Both the position numbers and the translations under genes were made by a program. From an uncultured Roseburia sp. (GTDB taxonomy: Bacteria > Bacillota > Clostridia > Lachnospirales > Lachnospiraceae): a stretch of 62,968 nt of DNA. Below the pieces are notes generated by a model that saw only the letters and a program-made list of their open reading frames with translations, had not been told where the DNA came from and did no database searches. The stretch covers positions 1 to 62,968 of the forward strand of contig CAKREH010000020.1 of the NCBI GenBank assembly GCA_934317215.1. Reading direction: 5' to 3'. This document shows positions 25,554 through 34,378 of this stretch, piece by piece (positions within the stretch are counted from its first letter, which is position 1; the number at the start of each line of letters is the position of its first letter).

Positions 25554-25867
25554 GATTCGGGTGTCAAAAGGTGGTTTTCAATTTTGGGTCTGTCAAATTG
25601 CACAAAACCGAACTTGTTTTGTTCCGTTGTCCGAAAATAAGAAAAACTAAGTATGCCTGAATCAGTTTTTCACAGAGTGACGTAAACGGCATTCAACGAG
25701 CCTTCCATGGCTCGTGAAGCCTTGTTCTGCCGTCCGTGGCAGAACATTACTGTAAATAGACAGGCATACTAAGATTTTCTAATTTTCTCCCAAAGTCACA
25801 AAAACAGTCTCGGCTTTGTGCAATTTGACAATCGCTAAGTTATGAACCACCTTTTGACACCCGAATC
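25554..25867. repeat. Complete long palindromic repeat element (MITE-like)
   Basis: The ends are perfect 23-bp inverted repeats (25554-25576 and 25845-25867, GATTCGGGTGTCAAAAGGTG...). Further matching blocks sit at symmetric depth: 25592-25606 with 25815-25829, and 25647-25659 with 25761-25773 (one mismatch). The centre holds two short hairpins (25697-25714, loop TTCCAT; 25724-25745, loop GTCCGT). The whole can fold into one long stem. A near-identical left half is at 17099-17273. No transposase is inside, so a non-autonomous mobile element or a structured RNA are the options. It makes up most of the 553-bp gap between spoVG and the GlmU-like gene. Confidence 0.9.
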
Positions 25868-25996
25868 TTTTGCTTGTAAAATCGGGAAAGTTCTGTAAAA
25901 TAAAACATAGACTGTAATAAGGCAAAGAATGCCAAAATAATACAAAAATAAAGCACAAAAGCCAAAAAAACAGCACGAAGATGCAGGAGGATACAT

Positions 25997-26740
25997 ATGG
26001 AACAGTTAAAAGCAGTAATACTTGCAGCCGGCAAAGGAACGCGAATGAAATCAGATCTGCCGAAAGTGGTACATACAATTGAAGGAAAATGTCTGGTGGA
26101 CTATGCGATCGAAGCAGCGATCGGAGCAGGGGCAGAGGACATCTGTCTGGTTGTCGGATATAAATATGAAGTGGTACGGGAGACGATCCTGCATCAGGAG
26201 GTCAGCTTTGTATTACAGGAGGAGCAGCTTGGAACCGGTCATGCGGTGCGCTGTGCAAAAGATTTCTTAGGGGATGAGGGACAGACGATGATCCTGTTTG
26301 GGGATACGCCTTTGATCACCGCGGAAACATTGAAGCACTTGAAAGAATACCATACAAAGAATAAAAATACGGTTACCGTATTATCCGCCATGGTGGAAGA
26401 TCCGACCGGATATGGAAGGATCATCCGTGATGCAGACGGTAATTTCGTAAAAAGTGTAGAGCATAAAGATGCGAGTGAGGAAGAGAGAGCATCGCATGAG
26501 ATCAATTCCGGTATGTATATTTTTGATACAAAGGAATTAAAAGAGGCACTTGAAAAAATCCAGCCGAATAATGCACAGGGCGAATATTATCTGCCGGATA
26601 CGCTGACAATTATAAAGGATAAAGGACTGAAGGTAGATGCGTTTGCATTAAGTGATCCGGAGGATATCATGGGTGTGAATGATCAGGAACAGTTAAAATC
26701 AGCTGCAGAGGTCATCCGCAGACGAAATCAGGCAAAATAA
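25997..26740 (+). CDS. Short GlmU-like UDP-GlcNAc pyrophosphorylase
   Basis: The 247-residue protein has the GlmU nucleotidyltransferase domain: LAAGKGTRMKSDLPKVVHTI, then QLGTGHAV, FGDTPLI and the GYGRII region. It lacks the C-terminal left-handed beta-helix that gives full-length GlmU (about 455 residues) its acetyltransferase activity. It should form UDP-GlcNAc from GlcNAc 1-phosphate and UTP, leaving acetylation of glucosamine 1-phosphate to another protein. GCAGGAGG gives a good ribosome site. It sits in the B. subtilis gcaD position, between spoVG and pth, which supports the assignment. The end looks natural, not broken. Confidence 0.85.
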   Translation: MEQLKAVILAAGKGTRMKSDLPKVVHTIEGKCLVDYAIEAAIGAGAEDICLVVGYKYEVVRETILHQEVSFVLQEEQLGTGHAVRCAKDFLGDEGQTMILFGDTPLITAETLKHLKEYHTKNKNTVTVLSAMVEDPTGYGRIIRDADGNFVKSVEHKDASEEERASHEINSGMYIFDTKELKEALEKIQPNNAQGEYYLPDTLTIIKDKGLKVDAFALSDPEDIMGVNDQEQLKSAAEVIRRRNQAK

Positions 26741-26800
26741 ATGGAATGGAAAAATATATTCCGGTCACTGTGGATAAAAGATAAAGGAATGGAGAATTAC

Positions 26801-27379
26801 ATGTTTTTGATCGTAGGACTCGGAAATCCGGGAAAACAGTATGAACATACCAGACACAATATCGGATTTGATGTCATGGATGCACTTGCAGAGAAGTATA
26901 ATATCAGTATCAGTGAAAAAAAACATAAGGCACTCTGTGGGAAAGGTGTCATAAACGGTGTGAAAGTTGTGCTGGCAAAACCGCAGACCTATATGAATTT
27001 GAGCGGGGAGAGCGTGGCGGAACTGGTCAATTATTACAAGATGGATCCGGAAGAGGAGATGATCGTGATCTATGATGACATCAGCCTTGCGCCGGGAAAT
27101 CTGCGCATCCGCAAGAAAGGAAGTGCGGGTGGACACAACGGAATCAAAAATATCATTGCGATGACCGGGACACAGAATTTTTTGCGCATAAAAGTCGGTG
27201 TCGGAGAAAAACCGGCGGGCTGGGATCTTGCAGATCATGTGTTAGGACATTTTGATGCAGCAGACCGCGCAGAAGCAGAGAAGGCAATCGGGCATGCCGT
27301 GGAGGCGGCAGAAATGATGATCACCGGTGAAACGGATGCAGCGATGAACCGTTATAATGTGAAAAAGAAGGAAGAGTGA
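26801..27379 (+). CDS. pth: Peptidyl-tRNA hydrolase
   Basis: The enzyme frees tRNA from peptidyl-tRNA dropped by ribosomes. The start MFLIVGLGNPGKQYEHTRHN places the catalytic histidine at residue 19, next to Asn20 as usual. GSAGGHNGIKNI and KPQTYMNLSG, which line the peptide-binding site, are present. I chose the ATG at 26801 with GGAG 6 nt upstream. Longer in-frame starts at 26741 and 26789 add residues without homology. 192 residues is typical. mfd starts 11 bp after its stop, so the GlmU-like gene, pth and mfd look like one operon. Confidence 0.95.
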   Translation: MFLIVGLGNPGKQYEHTRHNIGFDVMDALAEKYNISISEKKHKALCGKGVINGVKVVLAKPQTYMNLSGESVAELVNYYKMDPEEEMIVIYDDISLAPGNLRIRKKGSAGGHNGIKNIIAMTGTQNFLRIKVGVGEKPAGWDLADHVLGHFDAADRAEAEKAIGHAVEAAEMMITGETDAAMNRYNVKKKEE

Positions 27380-27390
27380 AAAGGAGTATC

Positions 27391-30300
27391 ATGAAAACTT
27401 TTACTGAACCTTTGAAGGAGCTCAAAGAATTTGAAACCTTAAGTGCGAGAGTACATGATTTGCGTGGCATTGCACAGATCTCAGGATGTATTGATGCGGC
27501 AAAACCACATATCATGTATAGTGTAAACAATGGTTCTGGAAACAGAATCATTGTTACGTTTCAGGAGCAGAGAGCGAAAGAAATCTATGAGGAATACCGT
27601 TTCTTCGACTCGAAGGCGGCATATTATCCGGCAAAAGATATCCTGTTTTATCAATCGGATATCCGGGGAAACGTCCTTACCGCGGAGCGTATCAATGCGT
27701 TAAAAATGCTTGCGGAGGAGTCATCCTGCACCATAGTAACTACGTTTGACGGTTTAATGAATCCAATGCCAATGCCGGAAAAATTTATCCAGGCAGTCAA
27801 AAAGGTTTCCGTCGGTGATACATTAAATCTGGAAGAACTCACAAAACATCTGGTGGAACTAGGTTATGAAAAGAACTATCAGGCGGAAACGATGGGAGAA
27901 TTTTCTGTGCGCGGTGGAATTTTAGATATCTTTCCACTGACGGAAGACAATCCGTTCCGAATCGAATTCTGGGGGGATGAGGTTGATTCCATCCGTTCTT
28001 TTGATGCGGAAAGCCAGCGCTCGATTGAAAATTTAGAGGAGATTTCAATCTATCCAGCCTGTGAGCTTGTTTTGACGGCAGAGGAGCGGCAGGAGGGAAT
28101 CAAAAGAATTTTAAAAGAAGCAGACAAAGTATCAGCAAAACTCCGGAAAGAAATGAAAACGGAGGAGGCGCACCGTACCAAAAGTACTGCAGCACAGATC
28201 GCAGAGGAAGCGGGAGAATTGGGCATCAGCGCGGGACTTGACGCATACATGTCCTATTTCTGTGAGGAGCGTGTGTCACTGCTTGATTATTTTAACAGGG
28301 AGAACACTGTCATTTTTGTGGATGAGCTGGCACGCTCCATCGAACGCGGCATGGTGACGGAAACAGAATTTTCCGAGAGCATGAAGCAGCGTCTTGAAAA
28401 GGGATATATTCTGCCGGGACAGATGCGGGAACTTTTTTCCTGCAAAGAAATACTGGCAAAAATGGAAAAGATGGCATGTATTTCTCTGGTGGCACTGGAT
28501 TTAAAAAACAGCCATGTGGATATAAAAGAAAAATTTGCCATCGATTCGAAGACCGTCAACCCATACAATAACAGTTTTGATCTTCTGGTCAAAGACCTCA
28601 CCCGCTATAAGAAAAACGGATACCGTGTGATCTTACTTTCCGGATCAAGGACGCGTGCAAAGCGGCTGGCAGAAGACCTGATGGCGGAGGAACTGAATGC
28701 ATTCTATTCAGAAGATTTTGATCACGAGGTAAAACCGGGTGAGATCATGACCGGTTATGGAAAAATAAAAAAAGGTTATGAATATCCGCTGCTTAAATTT
28801 GTTATGATCTCAGAGAGCGATATTTTCGGCAGTGAAAAGAAGAAAAAGAAGCACCGCCGTACCTATGAGGGAGAAAAGATCGCAAGTTTTACTGACCTTA
28901 ACGTCGGCGATTATGTCGTGCATGAAAATCATGGACTTGGAATCTACCGTGGAATCGAAAAAATAGAGGTCGATAAGACGGTCAAAGATTACATCAAAAT
29001 AGAATATGCAGGTGGTGGAAACCTGTATATCCTTGCAACGCAGTTAGAGCTGATCCAGAAATATGCCGGCGCGGATGCAAAGAAGCCGAAACTGAACAAA
29101 TTAGGCGGACAGGAATGGAATAAGACAAAGACCAAGGTGCGCGGTGCGGTAAAAGAGATTGCACAGGATCTTGTAAAACTTTATGCACAGAGACAGGATC
29201 AGGACGGCTTTGTCTACGGCCCGGATACCGTCTGGCAGAGAGAGTTTGAGGAAATGTTTCCGTTTGAGGAAACGGAGGATCAGGAGCTTGCGATCGAGGC
29301 GACCAAAAAAGATATGGAGAGCACAAAGATCATGGACCGCCTGATCTGCGGGGATGTCGGTTACGGCAAGACGGAGATCGCAATCCGTGCGGCCTTTAAG
29401 GCAGTGCAGGATGGAAAACAGGTCGCTTTTTTAGTGCCTACTACGATCTTAGCGCAGCAGCATTACAACAACTTTGTGCAGCGCATGAAAGATTTTCCTG
29501 TCAATATAGACCTTTTATGCCGTTTTAGAAGCAGTGCAGAACAGAAAAAGACGGTGGAGGCGCTCAAAAAAGGAAGCGTTGATATCATTATCGGAACACA
29601 CAGACTGCTGTCCAAAGATGTGGTATACAAGGATCTCGGACTTTTAATCATTGACGAGGAACAGCGTTTCGGAGTGACACACAAAGAGAAGATCAAGCAG
29701 TTAAAGACCAATATCGATGTCCTGACGCTCACAGCGACACCGATTCCAAGGACACTCCATATGAGTCTGATCGGGATCCGTGACATGAGTGTGTTAGAGG
29801 AACCACCGATGGACCGTGTGCCGATCCAGACGTATGTGATGGAATATAATGAAGAACTGGTGCGTGAGGCAATCTCCAGGGAGCTTTCCCGGGGCGGACA
29901 GGCGTATTATGTGTATAACCGTGTGCGGGAGATTGCGGATGTGGCGGCAAAGATCGCAGAGCTTGTGCCGGAGGCAAACGTTGCCTATGCGCACGGGCAG
30001 ATGAAAGAGACGGAATTGGAGAATATCATGTACCGTTTTATCAACGGAGAGATCGATGTGCTCGTTTCCACGACGATCATTGAAACGGGACTTGATATCT
30101 CAAACGTCAATACGATGATCATCCACGATGCAGATAATATGGGACTGTCACAGCTCTACCAGCTTCGTGGGCGTGTTGGCAGATCCAATCGGACGGCGTA
30201 TGCGTTTTTGATGTACCGCAGGGATAAAATGTTAAAAGAGATCGCAGAAAAAAGACTTGCTGCAATCAAGGAGTATACGGAACTTGGAAGCGGCTTTAAG

Positions 30301-30921
30301 ATTGCCATGCGTGATCTTGAGATCCGCGGTGCGGGAAATCTTCTGGGTGCAGAGCAGCACGGACATATGGAGGCAGTCGGATATGATCTTTACTGCAAAA
30401 TGTTAAATGAGGCTGTCAAAGAAGCGAAAGGCATAGAGGTTGCCGAGAATTTTGATACTTCGATCGATATTGATATTGATGCGTATATTCCGATGGGATA
30501 CATTCCAAATGAGATGCAGAAGCTTGATATTTATAAGCGCATCGCAGGAATTGAGACGGCGGATGAGTCGGAAGAAATGTTAGAAGAACTGATCGACCGG
30601 TTCGGAGATCCGCCAAAATCTGTCGAGAATCTGCTTTATATCGCAAGGGTAAAATCCATGGCGCATCATCTTTATTTTACAGATATTGCACAGAAGGGGG
30701 ATACACTGCGGTTTACGCTGTATGAGAAAGCAAAGATCAATGTAGCGGCAATTCCGGAGTTTATCGCTTCCTTTGACAACCATGTGAAGTTTACCATGGA
30801 TGCAAAGACACCGTATTTTACCTACTTCCTGAAACTGAATACCAGGGAAAAATATGTGGAAGCAAAAGATGTGATGGAGACTTTTTTGCAGCGTGCAGGG
30901 GAGATGCTGATGGAAAAATAA
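27391..30921 (+). CDS. mfd: Transcription-repair coupling factor
   Basis: The 1176-residue translocase removes RNA polymerase stalled at DNA damage and recruits UvrA. It has a UvrB-like N-terminal module (residues 1-350), the RNA-polymerase-interaction domain (about 500-560, NVGDYVVHENHGLGIYRGI), then two helicase lobes with Walker A GDVGYGKTEIA (about 654-664), the DEEQ box at Asp755 and GRVGRSNR. The TRCF C-terminal domain follows (about 1010-1140). I chose the ATG at 27391 with AAGGAG at 27381-27386, instead of the GTG at 27376, which overlaps the pth end. It is intact and of normal length. Confidence 0.95.
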   Translation: MKTFTEPLKELKEFETLSARVHDLRGIAQISGCIDAAKPHIMYSVNNGSGNRIIVTFQEQRAKEIYEEYRFFDSKAAYYPAKDILFYQSDIRGNVLTAERINALKMLAEESSCTIVTTFDGLMNPMPMPEKFIQAVKKVSVGDTLNLEELTKHLVELGYEKNYQAETMGEFSVRGGILDIFPLTEDNPFRIEFWGDEVDSIRSFDAESQRSIENLEEISIYPACELVLTAEERQEGIKRILKEADKVSAKLRKEMKTEEAHRTKSTAAQIAEEAGELGISAGLDAYMSYFCEERVSLLDYFNRENTVIFVDELARSIERGMVTETEFSESMKQRLEKGYILPGQMRELFSCKEILAKMEKMACISLVALDLKNSHVDIKEKFAIDSKTVNPYNNSFDLLVKDLTRYKKNGYRVILLSGSRTRAKRLAEDLMAEELNAFYSEDFDHEVKPGEIMTGYGKIKKGYEYPLLKFVMISESDIFGSEKKKKKHRRTYEGEKIASFTDLNVGDYVVHENHGLGIYRGIEKIEVDKTVKDYIKIEYAGGGNLYILATQLELIQKYAGADAKKPKLNKLGGQEWNKTKTKVRGAVKEIAQDLVKLYAQRQDQDGFVYGPDTVWQREFEEMFPFEETEDQELAIEATKKDMESTKIMDRLICGDVGYGKTEIAIRAAFKAVQDGKQVAFLVPTTILAQQHYNNFVQRMKDFPVNIDLLCRFRSSAEQKKTVEALKKGSVDIIIGTHRLLSKDVVYKDLGLLIIDEEQRFGVTHKEKIKQLKTNIDVLTLTATPIPRTLHMSLIGIRDMSVLEEPPMDRVPIQTYVMEYNEELVREAISRELSRGGQAYYVYNRVREIADVAAKIAELVPEANVAYAHGQMKETELENIMYRFINGEIDVLVSTTIIETGLDISNVNTMIIHDADNMGLSQLYQLRGRVGRSNRTAYAFLMYRRDKMLKEIAEKRLAAIKEYTELGSGFKIAMRDLEIRGAGNLLGAEQHGHMEAVGYDLYCKMLNEAVKEAKGIEVAENFDTSIDIDIDAYIPMGYIPNEMQKLDIYKRIAGIETADESEEMLEELIDRFGDPPKSVENLLYIARVKSMAHHLYFTDIAQKGDTLRFTLYEKAKINVAAIPEFIASFDNHVKFTMDAKTPYFTYFLKLNTREKYVEAKDVMETFLQRAGEMLMEK

Positions 30922-31000
30922 CTTGCGGCTTTTTACAAAACGAATTATAATAAACTGAATGGCTGCCCATATCGGAAAAAGAGGGCACTGGGAGGAACAT

Positions 31001-32044
31001 ATGAACAGCAGAAAAATTACCGCATTATTGTTAAGCAGCGCTATGGCTTTATCTGTACTGACAGGCTGTGGCGGAGTCAATAAAGATAAAACAGTGGCAA
31101 CTTTAAACGGAGAGCCGGTCAAACTTGGAGTCGCAAACTTTGCAGCGAGATTCGGGCAGGCGGGAGCAGATGATTTTTATACCGCATATTTCGGAAAAAA
31201 TGTCTGGACATCCGATTTATATGGAAATGGAACGACCGGACAGGATAATTTTAAAGACAGTGTGATGGATTCCTTAGAAGATATGTATGTGTTACAGCTT
31301 CATATGGATGAGTATAATGTCAGCATTACAGACGATGAAAAAGCAGCGATCACCGCAGCGGCAGAACAGTTCATGGAAGATAACAGCAAAGATGCAATCA
31401 ATGCACTTGGTGCGACGCAGGAGATCGTGGAGGAATACCTTACATTAGAGACGATCCAGAGCAAAATGAAAGCGGCAATCGTTGCAGGTGCGGATACCAA
31501 TGTGACAGATGAGGAAGCAAAAACGGGGGCATACAGTTATGTAGGCATTTCTAAGACGACACATCAGGATGAGAGTGGCAATACGGTAGATTACACGGAT
31601 GAGGAGAAAGAGGAGCTTGCGTCAAAGGTTGCTGATTTTGCAAAGGCAGCGAAGGAAGATGGACTTGATGCGGCTGCTGAGGATGCAGGATATACGGTAA
31701 GTGCCGGTACTTTTACACAGGATGATGATTCTGTGGATGACAGTCTTTTAGCAGCATTGAAAACTTTAAAAGAGGGCGAAGTAACAGATCTGATCGATGG
31801 CGACAGCTCTTATTTTGTGGCACGTCTTGATAAAGAAGTGGACGAGGATGCAACAGAGAAGACACGTCAGAGCATTATTGAGCAGCGCAAAGATGATCTG
31901 TATGATGAGACGCTCGATGGATGGAAAGAGGGCATTGAGTGGGCAGTGAAAGAAAAAGTCTGGGATGACGTGAATTTCGATAACCTGTTTACAACTATAA
32001 AAGATACAGAGACAGAAAGCACGACGGAGCAGGCAGCAGAGTAA
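31001..32044 (+). CDS. PrsA/SurA-like peptidyl-prolyl isomerase lipoprotein
   Basis: The 347-residue lipoprotein has a signal peptide and lipobox LTGC with the lipid-bearing Cys23. The remainder has a SurA-N-like helical region (about 40-190) and a rotamase-like segment (about 240-290, KTLKEGEVTDLIDG). It should help fold secreted proteins outside the membrane. The ATG at 31001 with GGGAGGAAC upstream is preferred over 30959, because only this start gives a proper signal peptide. The parvulin core is degenerate, so isomerase activity is uncertain. It follows mfd by 79 bp and ends in a strong terminator. Confidence 0.8.
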   Translation: MNSRKITALLLSSAMALSVLTGCGGVNKDKTVATLNGEPVKLGVANFAARFGQAGADDFYTAYFGKNVWTSDLYGNGTTGQDNFKDSVMDSLEDMYVLQLHMDEYNVSITDDEKAAITAAAEQFMEDNSKDAINALGATQEIVEEYLTLETIQSKMKAAIVAGADTNVTDEEAKTGAYSYVGISKTTHQDESGNTVDYTDEEKEELASKVADFAKAAKEDGLDAAAEDAGYTVSAGTFTQDDDSVDDSLLAALKTLKEGEVTDLIDGDSSYFVARLDKEVDEDATEKTRQSIIEQRKDDLYDETLDGWKEGIEWAVKEKVWDDVNFDNLFTTIKDTETESTTEQAAE

Positions 32045-32048
32045 AAAG

Positions 32049-32084
32049 AAAACGTCGAAAGCACAGTCTTTCGACGTTTTTTTA
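32049..32084 (+). terminator. Terminator after the PrsA-like gene
   Basis: AACGTCGAAAG (32051-32061) pairs perfectly with CTTTCGACGTT (32068-32078) around a 6-nt loop, with a T-tract after it. Confidence 0.92.
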
Positions 32085-32117
32085 TGAAAATGGGAAGTTT
32101 ATAGCGGGAGAAAACAG

Positions 32118-32630
32118 ATGAAAAAAGACAATATCGTACTGATCGGGATGCCCGGAGTTGGAAAAAGTACTGTCGGAGTCATATTGGCAAAGGTACTTGG
32201 GTTCCAGTTTGTGGATGCGGATCTTGTGATTCAGGAGAAAGAAGGAAAGTTACTGCGTGAGATCATTGCAGAAGAGGGACCGGACGGATTTATTGCAGTG
32301 GAAAACCGTATCAACAGTGAAATAGAAGCACATCGTTCGGTCATTGCTACGGGTGGGAGTGTCGTATATGGAAAAGAGGCAATGGAGCACTTAAAGCAGA
32401 TCGGAACTGTGATCTATTTAAAATTAGATTATGCGGATATCGACCGCAGACTGTCGGATATTAAAGGCAGGGGCGTTGTTTTAAAAGATGGACAGACGTT
32501 AAAAGACCTGTATGATGAGAGAGTTGTTCTGTATGAAAAATATGCGGACATCACGATCGCGGAGGATGGCCTGAACGTGGAACAGACGATCGAAAAGATC
32601 GTGGCGCATATTCAAAAAGAATCTTTGTAA
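32118..32630 (+). CDS. aroK: Shikimate kinase-like protein
   Basis: The 170-residue P-loop kinase has Walker A GMPGVGKST at about residues 10-18, DADLVIQ (the shikimate-binding Asp), ATGGSV and DERVVLYEKYAD with the lid/adenine Arg. Against E. coli AroK, the substrate-binding Arg58 (GFRDRE) is replaced by Ile (GFIAVE) and the third Gly of GGG by Ser. That may reduce or change substrate use, so the symbol is tentative. No other shikimate-pathway gene is in the window. It sits 32 bp before a LysM-M23 peptidase, an unrelated neighbour. The related form in other Clostridia is usually annotated as shikimate kinase. Confidence 0.7.
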   Translation: MKKDNIVLIGMPGVGKSTVGVILAKVLGFQFVDADLVIQEKEGKLLREIIAEEGPDGFIAVENRINSEIEAHRSVIATGGSVVYGKEAMEHLKQIGTVIYLKLDYADIDRRLSDIKGRGVVLKDGQTLKDLYDERVVLYEKYADITIAEDGLNVEQTIEKIVAHIQKESL

Positions 32631-32661
32631 AATCACATCAATGGAATGAAAGAGTCAGAGG

Positions 32662-34224
32662 ATGAACAAAAGATTAAAAGATAAAAAAATGATGTCCGGT
32701 ATCATGACTGCTGGCGGATTCCTTATCATACTGGCAGGAAGTGCGCTTTCGCAGCAGACTGCATTAGGACAGAACTATCAGGGCGTGTATGTAGACGGAA
32801 CATTTGTCGGGTATGTGGCGGAAAATGTCGATGTGAAGGATGTAATCCTTCAGGCAAGAAGAAAACTGGCAGAAGAATCTGTAAACCGTTTATGCATGGA
32901 TTATGAATGGTCTGTAAAAACAGAAAAGAAACCGTTTGTGCATTTAGAAAAGAAAGAGACGCTGGAAGAACAGTTAAAAAAGATATTAGCAGAGAAGACG
33001 ATTGAGAGCAGGGAGCGGGCCTATACAGTTGCGATCGGTTCCTATCGTGGAAATTTTAAGACCCTGGACGAAGTGTCAGATTTTTTGAACCAGGTCAGAA
33101 AAAAAACGGATGAAGAGAATGCCTATACCGTTGCATATCAGACGTTAGAAGGGCAGATTGGTGGAATATTAACGGCGGATCTGGAAAAGGCAGAAAACGA
33201 AGATGATCCGGCGGAAACCGGGGAGAAAGAAACGCAGGATATGCAGGCATCGTCGCTTGCGGGCATTTCCTTAGAGTCTGCAGCGCAGCTTTTAGATGCC
33301 GTGGCATCGGATGCAGCAGATTTTTATGAAACGGGTGTCCTTGATATGGCATTTGTGGAAAATATTGAGGTCTATGAAAATTATGTACAGTCAGATGCGT
33401 TTACTACCGCGGATGCTGCCGCTGCTGAAGTAACAAAAGAAAAAGAATCGAATAAAATATATGTAGTAGAGAGTGGTGACTGTCTTTCTGTGATCGCACT
33501 TGACCATGATACAAAAGTGGCAGATATTATGGCATTGAACGGACTTGAGAATGCAGACTCACTGCGGGAAGGGCAGGAGCTTATCATTGCGGTTCCGGAA
33601 CCGGATTTAAAGATCAGGCTGACTGTGGGAGAAGTTTACGAGGAAGATTATGAGGAGAAACCTGTCATTAAGGAAAATGATTCCTGGTATACCAATCAGG
33701 AGGAAGTTTTAGAAGAGGGTGTGGCAGGCCATCGTGAGAGAAACGATATCGTTGTATATGAAAACGGCTCTGAAGTGAGCAGAGAGTTAGCGCACCAGAA
33801 GATCATGACGGTAGCGAAGGCAGCAGTTGTGGAGCGTGGAACGATCGTGCCGCCGACATACATTAAGCCGCTTGCCGGTGGAAGGTTTACATCAGGATTT
33901 GGAAGACGCTGGGGAAGAATGCATAAAGGTGTGGACTGGGCATGCCCGGTTGGAACAACCGTATACGCATCCTGTGCGGGAACTGTGATTCAGGCATCTT
34001 ATAATGGTGGATACGGCAATAATGTGGTGATCAGCCACGTGGACGGAAGACTGACGAGGTATGCACATAACAGCAAGCTGCTGGTGAAAGTCGGTCAGAA
34101 GGTGGAGCAGGGGGAACCGATCGCACTGAGCGGAAGTACCGGACGTTCCACAGGACCACATGTGCATTTTGAAATCTATATCGGAGGGGCTGCAGTCAAT
34201 CCATTGAAATACATCAGTAACTGA
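32662..34224 (+). CDS. LysM-G5-M23 peptidoglycan hydrolase
   Basis: The 520-residue protein has an uncleaved signal anchor or signal peptide (residues 9-30), a linker with a coiled-coil-like stretch, a LysM domain (about 268-310, YVVESGDCLSVIALDH), a G5 domain (about 315-395, EYDYE/VYENG pattern) and an M23 metallopeptidase domain (about 400-515). The M23 zinc ligands are visible: His421 and Asp425 in HKGVD, and His500/His502 in HVHFE. It should cut peptidoglycan cross-bridges or act in spore/cell-wall remodelling. GAGG upstream fits a start at 32662. No terminator was found before the murA promoters. Confidence 0.9.
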   Translation: MNKRLKDKKMMSGIMTAGGFLIILAGSALSQQTALGQNYQGVYVDGTFVGYVAENVDVKDVILQARRKLAEESVNRLCMDYEWSVKTEKKPFVHLEKKETLEEQLKKILAEKTIESRERAYTVAIGSYRGNFKTLDEVSDFLNQVRKKTDEENAYTVAYQTLEGQIGGILTADLEKAENEDDPAETGEKETQDMQASSLAGISLESAAQLLDAVASDAADFYETGVLDMAFVENIEVYENYVQSDAFTTADAAAAEVTKEKESNKIYVVESGDCLSVIALDHDTKVADIMALNGLENADSLREGQELIIAVPEPDLKIRLTVGEVYEEDYEEKPVIKENDSWYTNQEEVLEEGVAGHRERNDIVVYENGSEVSRELAHQKIMTVAKAAVVERGTIVPPTYIKPLAGGRFTSGFGRRWGRMHKGVDWACPVGTTVYASCAGTVIQASYNGGYGNNVVISHVDGRLTRYAHNSKLLVKVGQKVEQGEPIALSGSTGRSTGPHVHFEIYIGGAAVNPLKYISN

Positions 34225-34280
34225 TAAAAGTTGAACGGAAGTGTGCGGAAATGAAGGGCATTTTTGGGAATATCTGCATA

Positions 34281-34310
34281 TTTACAATAAAATTGAAACT
34301 GTGATATAAT
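34281..34310 (+). promoter_or_regulatory. Upstream (P1) promoter of murA
   Basis: TTTACA (34281-34286), 18-bp spacer, TATAAT (34305-34310) with TG two bases before the -10 start. Confidence 0.6.
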
Positions 34311-34312
34311 TC

Positions 34313-34342
34313 TTGACAAAAGCACATAATAGCAACTATAAT
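34313..34342 (+). promoter_or_regulatory. Downstream (P2) promoter of murA
   Basis: TTGACA (34313-34318), 18-bp spacer, TATAAT (34337-34342). Confidence 0.7.
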
Positions 34343-34348
34343 TATGTG
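34323..34348. promoter_or_regulatory. Palindrome over the murA P2 promoter, possible operator
   Basis: CACATAAT (34323-34330) and ATTATGTG (34341-34348) form a perfect 8+8 inverted repeat with a 10-bp centre. The right half overlaps the P2 -10. A repressor dimer could bind here. Confidence 0.4.
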
Positions 34349-34378
34349 TTTGTATGAAAAGGTTCATAGAGGTGTGGT

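Noticed and set aside
25465..25650. Short ORFs inside the palindromic element (also 25779-26078 on the minus strand)
   Set aside because: They read through terminator and inverted-repeat arms and overlap non-coding structure; composition is not protein-like.
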